NCBI GenBank assembly: GCA_045646865.1
Contig: JAZRLM010000007.1
Location: 62,001-126,000 of the forward strand
DNA from: SIG440 sp045646865
GTDB lineage: Bacteria > Bacillota > Clostridia > Monoglobales > Monoglobaceae
Direction: 5' to 3'
Length of the DNA: 64,000 nucleotides
How positions within the stretch are numbered: position 1 is the first letter of the stretch; every line of letters starts with the position of its first letter. Positions 9,318 to 16,526 of this stretch are shown piece by piece. A program made the position numbers and the translations under genes. The notes beneath the pieces were generated by a model. The model was given only the letters and a program-made list of their open reading frames with translations. It made no database searches and was not told the DNA's origin.

Positions 9318-10430
9318 ATGATGAAAGAGCTTGAAAAAAACATAATGGCTATTATTAAAGCCTATCTTCAAAACAAAGAATTTTCACAAAATATAGATAG
9401 CGAACAGCTTGCCGCGGTCTATAAGTTGTTAAAACGGCATGATTTAGCGCATATTTTAGGAGTTGTTCTGTTAAGGAATTCGGAAAACCGTGAAAAGTAT
9501 AAGGATTTTGCAAAGGCACAATTCGTTGCAGTAATGCGATATGAAAAAGGCAAGTATGCCAAAGAGCAGATTTATAACCTGTTTGAAGAAAGTGCTATTC
9601 CGTTTATGCCTTTAAAAGGCGCTGTGCTGTGTAATTATTATCCCGAGCCCTGGCACAGAACAAGTTGTGATATTGATATTCTTGTTTCGCCAGAAAATGT
9701 TGAACGAGCAGCAAAATTGCTTGTCGAGAAGTTGAATTTTCAGTATCAGAGAAAAAGCGAGCACGATATATCTCTGTATTCGCCCAACGGGGTGCATCTT
9801 GAGCTGCACTATGATTTTCACGAGGAGAATATTTCGGTAGAGGACGGATGGAATTCTGCGGCGCTCGTCGATGGAAATAAATATCACTATGCACTAACGC
9901 CTGAAGCTTTTATCCTGCATCAAGTTGCCCATACCGCAAAGCATTTCAAATACGGTGGTTGCGGAATAAGATTTTTTATTGATTTGTGGATTCTTTTGCA
10001 CAATATGTCCTATGACAAAGAAAAACTTGATGTTTTGCTTGCGGACAAGAAGTTGGAGCAATTTTTTGAGAAATCCGTACGTCTGACAGAAGTGTGGTTC
10101 AATGATGGTCAGCCCGACGAGTTGACAGAGAAGATGTCTGATTATGTTATGCAATCGGGAATATACGGCAACGACGAAAACAGAGTAATTATAGACAATG
10201 TAAAAATAAAAAGCAATTTTAAATATGCATTATCCAGAGTTTTTCAGGAGTATGATGTATTGAAAGCAAGGTATCCCATACTTATAAAACACCGTTGGCT
10301 TATGCCGGTTTGTCAGGTGGGCAGATGGTTTGCTCTGTTGAGGACAGGCAAAATCAAAAATGCCCGTAATGTAGGAGAAAATAAAGAAGAGGCAGTTAAA
10401 AATCTGCTAAATGAATTAAATTTAATTTAA
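9318..10430 (+). CDS. Nucleotidyltransferase family protein (NTP_transf_5)
   Basis: A 370-residue protein matching the uncharacterised NTP_transf_5 family (PF14907) found in capsule and asparagine-synthase-like clusters. The key pattern is FMPLKGAVLCNYYPEPWHRTSCDIDILVSPENV: the K-G followed by the D-x-D of the nucleotidyltransferase fold. A later helical half contains HQVAHTAKHFKYGGCGIRFFIDLW, also a family signature. A GTG at 9306 is in frame; ATG 9318 is preferred because AAAGG lies 11 nt upstream. It is the last gene of the cluster and ends just before a terminator. The transferred group is unknown. Confidence 0.82.
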   Translation: MMKELEKNIMAIIKAYLQNKEFSQNIDSEQLAAVYKLLKRHDLAHILGVVLLRNSENREKYKDFAKAQFVAVMRYEKGKYAKEQIYNLFEESAIPFMPLKGAVLCNYYPEPWHRTSCDIDILVSPENVERAAKLLVEKLNFQYQRKSEHDISLYSPNGVHLELHYDFHEENISVEDGWNSAALVDGNKYHYALTPEAFILHQVAHTAKHFKYGGCGIRFFIDLWILLHNMSYDKEKLDVLLADKKLEQFFEKSVRLTEVWFNDGQPDELTEKMSDYVMQSGIYGNDENRVIIDNVKIKSNFKYALSRVFQEYDVLKARYPILIKHRWLMPVCQVGRWFALLRTGKIKNARNVGENKEEAVKNLLNELNLI

Positions 10431-10431
10431 G

Positions 10432-10465
10432 AAAACCCGTTGGAGATTTTCCTCCGACGGGTTTT
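10432..10465. terminator. Bidirectional intrinsic terminator closing the polysaccharide cluster
   Basis: AAAACCCGTTGGAG and CTCCGACGGGTTTT form a long stem with one T/G mismatch and a 5-6 nt loop. A-rich and T-rich edges on both sides allow it to serve the plus-strand cluster and the minus-strand remnant that starts at 10471. Confidence 0.8.
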
Positions 10466-10470
10466 ACGTT

Positions 10471-10805
10471 TTAATTCAATTTATCATCAAGCTCGCAGAA
10501 ACGTTTGTAACATTCTGTGTAGTCAGCGTCTAAAGGTTCGTAAACTTTTTTAGGAGAAACAGCCATATCGCAAGCCTTTTCAACGCTTTCAAAAACTCCT
10601 GTTGCAACACCTGCCAGAATTGCAGAGCCAAGGCAAGCGGTTTCGTCATTCTTAAGGGTAACGATCTTTTGCCCGTCATATCGGCAAGGTCTGAACGTAT
10701 TGTTATATTTGAAATTCCAAATTCGCGGCTCAGGCCATTTACCTTTACCTGACCCTGTTCGTTAAGAATTTCCAGTATTTTTTCTCTTCTTTCATTTATA
10801 TCCAT
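10471..10805 (-). pseudogene. Chimeric remnant: DeoR-type regulator N-terminus joined to xylulokinase (FGGY) C-terminus
   Basis: Reading from 10805, the first ~43 residues are a DeoR-family helix-turn-helix (MDINERREKILEILNEQG, then SREFGISNITIRSDL). Homology then stops near 10678. One frame over, the remaining ~65 codons read GQKIVTLKNDETACLGSAIL, AGVATGVFESVEKACD and so on, ending at TAA 10471; this is the C-terminal ATPase-lobe end of FGGY carbohydrate kinases such as xylulokinase. The simplest explanation is one deletion that removed most of a regulator, any genes between, and the 5' part of the kinase. The joined frame hits an early stop, so no functional product is expected. Confidence 0.75.
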
Positions 10806-10970
10806 AATAGCTTTCTTTCCGGGTTAAATGGGATTATGTACAAAATACCCTATCTTATATTTTATTTCCATTTTGGTGACTTGTCAATATTAAATTACGG
10901 TAACTATAAAATTTTCCCTAAATAGAATAATTTAATCGATGTTCAGCTTATAAAGTATAATAAAAAGATA

Positions 10971-10999
10971 GTGACAAAAAGACTGATTTATTGTATAAT
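10971..10999 (+). promoter_or_regulatory. Candidate sigma-A promoter for dus
   Basis: GTGACA (10971-10976), 17 nt, TATAAT (10994-10999), 33 nt before the dus start. The rest of 10806-11032 is AT-rich with no other feature seen. Confidence 0.6.
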
Positions 11000-11032
11000 A
11001 AAAGAAAAATTCAGAAATGATGGGAAAGAATT

Positions 11033-12010
11033 ATGAAACTTTACTTTGCGCCGCTTGAAGGGATAACAACATATACATACAGAAACACTCACGCAGAATT
11101 TTTCGGAGGTTGTGATGCATATTTTGCACCTTTTATTACGCCCAGCGACAACGAAAAGCTGAGTATAAAAAGCCTGAGGGATATAGTTCCCGAAAAGAAT
11201 AAAGGCATTAGGCTGATACCGCAGGTGTTGACAAATCAAAGCCAGTCTTTTATAAAGTTTGAGAACAAGATTAAGGAACTGGGCTATAAAGAAATCAATA
11301 TCAATTTAGGCTGTCCTTCGGGGACGGTGGTAAAAAAGAACCGTGGTTCGGGATTTTTGCGTGACCCCGAGGGGGTTGATTGCTTTCTTGTGGAAGTATA
11401 TGAACAAAGCGGATTAAAAGTTTCGGTAAAAACGAGGTCAGGTTTTTCGAGTGGTCAGGAACTTGAAAATTTGATGCAGATATATAATAAATATAATATG
11501 GAAGAATTGATTATTCATCCGCGAACGAGAATAGAATATTATAAGGGCGAGCCTGATATGGCGGCATTTGATGCGGCTGTGAGGATTTCGAAAAATCCGG
11601 TTTGTTATAATGGAAATGTTTTTTCTGTGCAGGATTATAAAATAATTACCGAAAAATATTCTGAGGTTGAACGTATAATGATTGGCAGGGGCGCAATTGC
11701 CAATCCGGGTATATTCAGGGAGATACGAGGCGGCAGAAGAACAGAAACGGCAGAACTGCTGGAGTTTACGCAGGTTCTGGCAGAACGGTATCTTGGTGTG
11801 CTTGGGTCAGAGGTGTACACTTTGCACAAGTTGAAGGAAATCTGGATGTACACTATGTGGATGTATCCTGATGAAAAGAAATTGCTTAAAGCAATAAAAA
11901 AATCCAGTTATTTAGGGGATATTTTTGCGGCAGTTAAGGCGTTGCCACCGATAAGGGAAACTATCTTAGAAGGTGCAAATCCGTCCATTGACAATGTATA
12001 TGGGTTATGA
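11033..12010 (+). CDS. dus: tRNA-dihydrouridine synthase family protein
   Basis: A 325-residue FMN-dependent TIM-barrel enzyme that reduces uridine to dihydrouridine in tRNA D-loops. Diagnostic segments are MKLYFAPLEGITTYTYRN at the start (barrel strand 1 with the A-P-L-E-G loop), NINLGCPSGTVVKKNRGSGFLRDP around the catalytic cysteine, ELIIHPRTR, VCYNGNVFS and MIGRGAIANPGIF at the FMN phosphate site. It ends at TGA 12010. Which of the Dus specificities (U16, U20, U47 etc.) applies cannot be decided here. Confidence 0.92.
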   Translation: MKLYFAPLEGITTYTYRNTHAEFFGGCDAYFAPFITPSDNEKLSIKSLRDIVPEKNKGIRLIPQVLTNQSQSFIKFENKIKELGYKEININLGCPSGTVVKKNRGSGFLRDPEGVDCFLVEVYEQSGLKVSVKTRSGFSSGQELENLMQIYNKYNMEELIIHPRTRIEYYKGEPDMAAFDAAVRISKNPVCYNGNVFSVQDYKIITEKYSEVERIMIGRGAIANPGIFREIRGGRRTETAELLEFTQVLAERYLGVLGSEVYTLHKLKEIWMYTMWMYPDEKKLLKAIKKSSYLGDIFAAVKALPPIRETILEGANPSIDNVYGL

Positions 12011-12115
12011 TATACTTTTATATTATGAGAAAAACAGATGTAGTATTTTTGCTGCAAAATGCGGCAATTGCTAAGGTTTATTTTGGGGAAAAGCTTTTAA
12101 AGGCAGGTAAAGATA

Positions 12116-12703
12116 ATGATATTAGGAATAAACTTTTTTATCACCAACGTATTGTTGGGGGTTGGGCTCGCCATGGACGCATTTTCTGTATCATTGGCAA
12201 ACGGGCTTAATGAGCCGTGTATGAAAAAGAAAAAGATGTGCGCGGTTGCCGGAGTTTTTGCTGTGTTTCAGGCGTTGATGCCTCTTGCGGGATGGATTTG
12301 TATACATACAGTTGTTAGGTACTTTACATCTTTTGAAAAACTGATACCGTGGATTGCTCTTGTTTTACTTTGCTATATAGGCGGAAAGATGCTTGTTGAG
12401 GGTATTCACAACAAGGATGAGGATGTTTGTCAGAAATCCGGTGTGGGGATTGGTGCTCTTTTAGTACAGGGAATTGCCACATCGATAGATGCTTTTTCTG
12501 TTGGGTTCACCATTGTACACTATAATTTTATGTCAGCGTTACTTGCTGCTGTTATAATTGCATTGGTTACCTTTGTGATTTGTATTGCTGGATTGATAAT
12601 AGGCAGAAAGGCAGGTACCCGAATTGCCGGAAAGGCAGGAATTCTTGGTGGAGCTATACTGATTTTTATCGGGCTTGAAATTTTTATTACCGGAATTATA
12701 TAA
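12116..12703 (+). CDS. mntP: Manganese efflux pump MntP
   Basis: A 195-residue membrane protein with six hydrophobic helices arranged as two repeats of three, as in MntP (DUF204). Each repeat carries an acidic motif in a membrane helix: GLAMDAFSVSLANG near residue 17 and GIATSIDAFSVGF near residue 120, the D-A-F-S-V pairs typical of the family. It would export Mn2+. The 105 nt between dus and this gene show no yybP-ykoY riboswitch. The next genes include a CDF metal exporter, so the segment has a metal-efflux theme. Confidence 0.9.
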   Translation: MILGINFFITNVLLGVGLAMDAFSVSLANGLNEPCMKKKKMCAVAGVFAVFQALMPLAGWICIHTVVRYFTSFEKLIPWIALVLLCYIGGKMLVEGIHNKDEDVCQKSGVGIGALLVQGIATSIDAFSVGFTIVHYNFMSALLAAVIIALVTFVICIAGLIIGRKAGTRIAGKAGILGGAILIFIGLEIFITGII

Positions 12704-12711
12704 CATTATTC

Positions 12712-12846
12712 ATGGGTTTGCTGTTTATAATCAGCTCACTTTTTCCGCCCATTTTAACATTTGTTTGCATTTTCCTTTTTATACCATATATTCTGATAGG
12801 TGTCATTTACGGAATTAAGGTCGGGCGAAAAAAGAAAAACAACTAA
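12712..12846 (+). CDS. Small single-pass membrane protein (44 aa), unrecognised
   Basis: ATG 12712 opens a 44-codon frame ending at TAA 12844. It encodes a hydrophobic stretch of about 30 residues followed by a basic tail GRKKKNN. It fills the gap between mntP and the CDF exporter with only 8 and 14 nt to spare, suggesting an operon member. No clear Shine-Dalgarno precedes it, so translation may depend on coupling to mntP. No family is recognised; the positive-inside tail predicts an extracytoplasmic N-terminus. Confidence 0.45.
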   Translation: MGLLFIISSLFPPILTFVCIFLFIPYILIGVIYGIKVGRKKKNN

Positions 12847-12860
12847 CTGCGGGAGGATTT

Positions 12861-13760
12861 ATGAAAACGGAAAAAAATATTTTAATTGCATTTATTTTAA
12901 ATCTGTCATTTTCGGTTTTTGAATTTATAGGCGGAATTTTTACGGGAAGTGTTGCGATTATGTCGGATGCAGTACACGATATAGGTGATGCTGCAAGTAT
13001 AGGTGTTTCGTATTTTCTTGAAAAAAAAAGCAAGAAACAGCCGGATGCTGAGTATACTTATGGTTATTCGCGTTATTCGGTTATTGGAAGTGTATTGACA
13101 ACATTGATTTTGCTGTTTGGTTCGGTGGCGGTTATAGTCAATGCTGTGGGCAGAATTATCAGCCCCGTTGAAATTAATTACAACGGTATGATAGTTTTTG
13201 CAGTAATCGGTGCGGCAGTAAATCTTTGTGCGGCATTTGTGACCCGAGAGGGGGATTCCTTAAATCAAAAGGCTGTAAACCTGCATATGCTGGAGGATGT
13301 ACTTGGCTGGATAGTTGTTTTGGTGGGAGCGGTTATAATGAGGTTTACCGATTTTGGTATAATAGACCCAATTCTTTCTATCTGTGTTGCGGTGTTTATT
13401 CTGATAAATGCGGTTAATAATCTTAAAGAGGTTCTTGATTTATTTCTTGAGAAAACTCCCCACGGTATCAGCGTGGAAGAAATAAAGGAGCATATTACCG
13501 AAATCAAAGGTGTTCTTGATGTTCATCACATTCACATATGGAGTATGGACGGTCATCGCAATTATGCAACAATGCATATCGTGACAAATGAGGATGCACA
13601 GACGATAAAAGAAAGTATTCGTGAAGAATTGCGTGAACATGGTATTTGTCATGCAACATTGGAGCTTGAGGCAGAGGGCGAATCCTGTGGTGAGGAGCAT
13701 TGTCATGTTGATACTCATACACGTTCAGGACATCACCACCATCATCACCATCATCATTAA
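12861..13760 (+). CDS. Cation diffusion facilitator (CzcD/ZitB-type) metal exporter with poly-His tail
   Basis: A 299-residue CDF transporter: six hydrophobic helices in the first ~190 residues, then a cytoplasmic metal-binding domain. Helix II contains SDAVHDIGDAASIG (H/D metal site) and helix V HMLEDVLGWIVV, the paired HxxxD patterns of Zn2+-transporting CDFs. The C-terminal domain has VLDVHHIHIWSMDGHRNYATMH. The protein ends in nine consecutive histidines after SGHHH, an unusually long metal-binding tail. GGGAGG at 12851 sets the start. It probably exports Zn2+, possibly also Fe2+ or Co2+. Confidence 0.92.
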   Translation: MKTEKNILIAFILNLSFSVFEFIGGIFTGSVAIMSDAVHDIGDAASIGVSYFLEKKSKKQPDAEYTYGYSRYSVIGSVLTTLILLFGSVAVIVNAVGRIISPVEINYNGMIVFAVIGAAVNLCAAFVTREGDSLNQKAVNLHMLEDVLGWIVVLVGAVIMRFTDFGIIDPILSICVAVFILINAVNNLKEVLDLFLEKTPHGISVEEIKEHITEIKGVLDVHHIHIWSMDGHRNYATMHIVTNEDAQTIKESIREELREHGICHATLELEAEGESCGEEHCHVDTHTRSGHHHHHHHHH

Positions 13761-13766
13761 AAGACG

Positions 13767-13796
13767 AAAGGACACGGAGTTGCCGTGTCCTTTTTT
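13767..13796 (+). terminator. Intrinsic terminator after CDF exporter
   Basis: AAAGGACACGG and CCGTGTCCTTT pair perfectly around AGTTG and are followed by TTT. The stem may also serve the minus-strand remnant at 13798. Confidence 0.85.
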
Positions 13797-13797
13797 C

Positions 13798-14140
13798 TAT
13801 CTAAATATCTTTTTTAAAGTTTCCGCATCCTTCATAAGGTTTTCGATTGCTCCGTCTTTTACAAATTCAATCATAATCTTATAATTGGCGCGCCCATTTT
13901 AATTGTGGTATCAAGGGTTTTGTCACATTCAACGGGGTCTGTCATATGCGTATATGAACCAAGAGAAAAAATTTCAATATTTTCTTTTTCAGATAATTCC
14001 CTGAACTTTCTCTGTGTGTCAGGGGTATTTAAATCAATGTGGTTTTCAACAAAGGCCCATTCGATGCCGTCAAGTCCTGACTGCTTTGCGCAATCAAAAA
14101 CCTTTTCAATACTTTCGTTACTTAATGTGTTGGATGTCAT
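13798..14140 (-). pseudogene. Internally deleted sugar phosphate isomerase/epimerase (TIM barrel) remnant
   Basis: From ATG 14140 the reading frame gives about 89 residues of a xylose-isomerase-like TIM barrel N-terminus (KSGLDGIEWAF-like strand 2, later LGSYTHM and GAPIIRL), then a TGA stop. In another frame the following 27 codons read KIMIEFVKDGAIENLMKDAE and end at 13798; this is a recognisable C-terminal helix of the same family. About 150 residues of the usual ~265 are missing between them. The segment is the remains of one gene broken by an internal deletion. Confidence 0.72.
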
Positions 14141-14204
14141 TCCTATTTTCGTAACTATTCTACCGATAAATTATTTATTTTAATGTTGTCTAGGGGGTGC
14201 TGGG

Positions 14205-14723
14205 TTAAAAACTATCATAAAACACCACATCATCAAGCGGTCTTACCTTCGTATGCATTTCAATGGGCGTAGAAGTTTCGTGAGGATAGCCCATCACAAG
14301 CAAGGCATGAGGAACAATATTTTCGGGAATGTTAAATTCATTCCTCATTGCGGTGGGGTCAAAATGCATTACCCAGCAGCTTCCAATACCAAGGTTTGTT
14401 GCTTCCAGCATCATGTGTGTGGCAACAATGCTTGCATCAACAGGAGCGGAAATGGCTCCGTCATAGGGACGTGTCCATGTTTCTTCGCTGTTATAGCATA
14501 CAAGTATAGCACAGGGAGCATCAAAATGACATTTGGTGCAGTTTTTTAATTTCAAAATTGTTTCATCGTTGTTCAAAACAAGAACTCTTTGGGGCTGAAA
14601 GTTACAACCCGTTGGGGCGATGTGCCCAGCATGAAGAATCTTATCTATTACGTCTTGTTCTATGTGTTTGTTTTCAAACTTTCTTACCGAGAATCTTTGG
14701 TTGATTACCTTTTCAAAATCCAT
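14205..14723 (-). CDS. Nitroreductase family protein
   Basis: A 172-residue FMN-binding nitroreductase-fold protein. It starts MDFEKVINQRFSVRKF (the R-x-S-V-R FMN phosphate motif), continues with HIAPTGCNFQPQRVLV (FMN contact) and LGIGSCWVMHFDP, and ends with MGYPHE, all in family order. A TTG codon at 14732 is in frame, but AAGGAG directly abuts it; ATG 14723 has proper spacing. Substrate is unknown; such short Clostridium-type members reduce quinones, nitro compounds or flavins. Confidence 0.88.
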   Translation of the reverse strand: MDFEKVINQRFSVRKFENKHIEQDVIDKILHAGHIAPTGCNFQPQRVLVLNNDETILKLKNCTKCHFDAPCAILVCYNSEETWTRPYDGAISAPVDASIVATHMMLEATNLGIGSCWVMHFDPTAMRNEFNIPENIVPHALLVMGYPHETSTPIEMHTKVRPLDDVVFYDSF

Positions 14724-14850
14724 ATTATTCAACTCCTTGCAATGATTATAAAACAGAAGTAAGGAGATTTCAAGGAAAAGTTGAAAATTTTAATTATATA
14801 TGGTAGGATAAATACATAAAAACCGAAAAAGGCGGTGTGAAGGAAAAAGA

Positions 14851-15264
14851 ATGGTTAGAGAATTGATGCACGACCCTATATTTTTAGGACAGAAATCAGA
14901 TGTTGCAACATTGGCAGATTTGCAGGTGGCAGAGGATTTGCTTGATACACTTGTGGCTCATAAAGACGAATGTGTGGGCATGGCGGCAAATATGATAGGT
15001 GTAAAAAAGCGCATAATATGCTTTGATGCCGAGGGAACATATATGACAATGTTTAACCCCCGGATTATAAAATTTGCTCAGCCGTTTGATACAGAAGAAA
15101 GCTGTTTGTCGTTGCTTGGCGGCCCGCGAAAAACCAAAAGATACAAAAAGATTAAGGTGCAGTATCAGACGGCAGATTTTAAAATCCGTATGAAAAATTT
15201 TGAGGGTTGGACGGCGCAAATAATCCAGCACGAAATTGATCATTGCGACGGAATTTTAATATAA
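14851..15264 (+). CDS. def: Peptide deformylase-like protein
   Basis: A 137-residue protein with the three peptide deformylase motifs in order: VGMAANMIG (42-50), EESCLSL (82-88, metal-binding C85) and QHEIDH (126-131, both metal-binding histidines and the catalytic glutamate). The family removes the formyl group from nascent N-terminal methionine. In motif I the usual glutamine (AANQIG) is methionine here, as in a recognisable clostridial subgroup; activity is therefore less certain than for the standard form. The length is slightly short. A GAAGG-type site precedes ATG 14851. Confidence 0.82.
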   Translation: MVRELMHDPIFLGQKSDVATLADLQVAEDLLDTLVAHKDECVGMAANMIGVKKRIICFDAEGTYMTMFNPRIIKFAQPFDTEESCLSLLGGPRKTKRYKKIKVQYQTADFKIRMKNFEGWTAQIIQHEIDHCDGILI

Positions 15265-15325
15265 AATTGCATATATGCCTTTATAACGAATAAATTAGTA
15301 TAAAATTTGTTCGGGAGGGGTATAT

Positions 15326-15856
15326 ATGAAATCCATAACAAAATGGCAGATTGCAGGGTTTATTTTTACGGGTATTGCTGGGGTGCTGTTGCATTTTTTG
15401 TTTGATTGGAGCGGCGGCAGTATCTTTGTGGCACCATTTTCTGCAGTTAATGAATCTATCTGGGAGCATATGAAGCTGCTGTTTTTCCCTATGCTTGTAT
15501 TTGCAATTGTAGAGAGCAGGTATGGGAACAAAAATTTTTGGTGTGTTAAGCGGTTGGGAATAGTCCTTGGAACACTGCTTATCCCTGTATTTTATTATGT
15601 TATAAACGGAGCCTTTGGTGAGACTCCGGACTGGGTAAATATTGCCGTATTTTTTATAACGGCAGTCATAAGTTATATTGTCGAAAACTACCTGTTCAAA
15701 AAAGATGCTTTGATATGCAAATCTTCGCAAGGGGCACTTGTTACCTTGTGGATAGTTGCATTTGTTTTTGTACTATTTACATTTGCTCCGCCTAAAATTC
15801 CATTGTTTCAAGACCCAGTTACAGGTGGATACGGCTTCAGGGTAAAGGGGATTTAA
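15326..15856 (+). CDS. Conserved integral membrane protein (DUF6512-like)
   Basis: A 176-residue protein with five hydrophobic segments and conserved polar turns HFLFDWSGGSIFVAPFSAVNESIWEHMKLLFFP. This NESIWEH core is typical of a widespread clostridial membrane family of unknown function (DUF6512, recalled rather than searched). GGGAGGGG at 15312-15319 gives a strong ribosome-binding site. No functional prediction is supported. Confidence 0.75.
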   Translation: MKSITKWQIAGFIFTGIAGVLLHFLFDWSGGSIFVAPFSAVNESIWEHMKLLFFPMLVFAIVESRYGNKNFWCVKRLGIVLGTLLIPVFYYVINGAFGETPDWVNIAVFFITAVISYIVENYLFKKDALICKSSQGALVTLWIVAFVFVLFTFAPPKIPLFQDPVTGGYGFRVKGI

Positions 15857-15943
15857 TGCTGCTTTAAATATAGTGGTATATTTTATAACGCAAGATTTCT
15901 GCTTAAGTAAACGGATAGTTTGATAAGAGGGTTCCCTAACCTA

Positions 15944-15989
15944 TTGACAGTTATATAAGATTGTGGTATGATTATTCATACTAATCATA
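15944..15989 (+). promoter_or_regulatory. Promoter with palindromic operator for AbrB-type gene
   Basis: TTGACA (15944-15949), 17 nt, TATGAT (15967-15972) form a near-consensus sigma-A promoter. A perfect inverted repeat, TATGATTA (15967-15974) and TAATCATA (15982-15989) with a 7-nt spacer, begins on the -10 element. A protein bound here would block transcription, so autorepression by the AbrB-like product is likely. Confidence 0.75.
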
Positions 15990-16005
15990 CGAAGGAGCGG
16001 AAGAT

Positions 16006-16215
16006 ATGAATATACAGGTCGGCAAATATGCGTGGATGGTCAAAATCGGTGAAAAGGGACAGTTTGTTGTTCCTAAAGAAGCAAGGGAAATTTTTAATTT
16101 GCAACCGGGTGATGAGATTTTAGTTCTTGGTGATAACGAAAAGGGAATCGCAATTCTTCCTAAAGCAAAGCAACAGGATTTTATCAGACAAATTTTTAAT
16201 AATATAGAAGAATGA
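16006..16215 (+). CDS. AbrB/MazE/SpoVT-family transcription regulator
   Basis: A 69-residue swapped-hairpin AbrB-type DNA-binding protein. The pattern MVKIGEKGQFVVPKEAREIFNLQPGDEILVLGDNEKGIAILP is the family core (K-GQ-VIPK-R--L-L-PGD). AAGGAG at 15992 sets ATG 16006. In related Clostridia this small regulator often precedes an ABC exporter; here it stands alone and is followed by hairpins, a repeat and pseudogenes, suggesting its former targets were lost. The upstream palindrome probably is its own operator. Confidence 0.88.
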   Translation: MNIQVGKYAWMVKIGEKGQFVVPKEAREIFNLQPGDEILVLGDNEKGIAILPKAKQQDFIRQIFNNIEE

Positions 16216-16220
16216 AAGCA

Positions 16221-16310
16221 GGAGGCTTTAACGTGAAAAATCACGTTAAGCCTCCGGTGGAATTTATTGCACCGCCGACCTTTCGTGCATAAAGGCACGA
16301 AACGGCGATG
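16221..16310. repeat. Cluster of inverted repeats downstream of AbrB-type gene
   Basis: GGAGGCTTTAACGTGA (16221-16236) and TCACGTTAAGCCTCC (16241-16255) pair with one bulged T, followed by smaller stems GGTG/CACC and TTTCGTGC/GCACGAAA up to about 16302. No clean T-run follows the first stem, so a pure terminator is not certain. Confidence 0.6.
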
Positions 16311-16372
16311 TGCGTAATTTCCATTATACGCCTTATCTGCGCACAATAAGGTTTGAGTGTATTTTTAATATA

Positions 16373-16503
16373 TGAGGAAAATACAACAAAATGTTATATT
16401 TTCCAGTATACAAATAATAGATTAAAATGCCCGTGCGAACTTTTCCGCTGATAGCGAAAACGCACATGGGCAAACAAAGCGAGCGGTGCAACCGCTTTGT
16501 TCT
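16373..16503. repeat. Dispersed intergenic repeat, copy A
   Basis: About 130 bp nearly identical to 36261-36417. Shared blocks: GGAAAATACAACAAAATGTT, ATTAAAATGCCCGTGCGAAC, TGATAGCGAAAACGCACATG and the AACAAAGCG...CGCTTTGTT stem that ends each copy. Three nested inverted repeats are visible. Here the first stem is imperfect and the last loop is shorter than in copy B. It lies directly before the UDP-glycosyltransferase remnant. Confidence 0.85.
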
Positions 16504-16526
16504 TACTATTTGTGGGCAGAAAGGCT

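Noticed and set aside
12011..12115. yybP-ykoY manganese riboswitch before mntP
   Set aside because: Conserved core sequences are missing from the 105-nt gap.
12007..12210. 67-codon frame overlapping the dus stop and mntP start
   Set aside because: Overlaps mntP in another frame and shows no family motif or ribosome-binding site.
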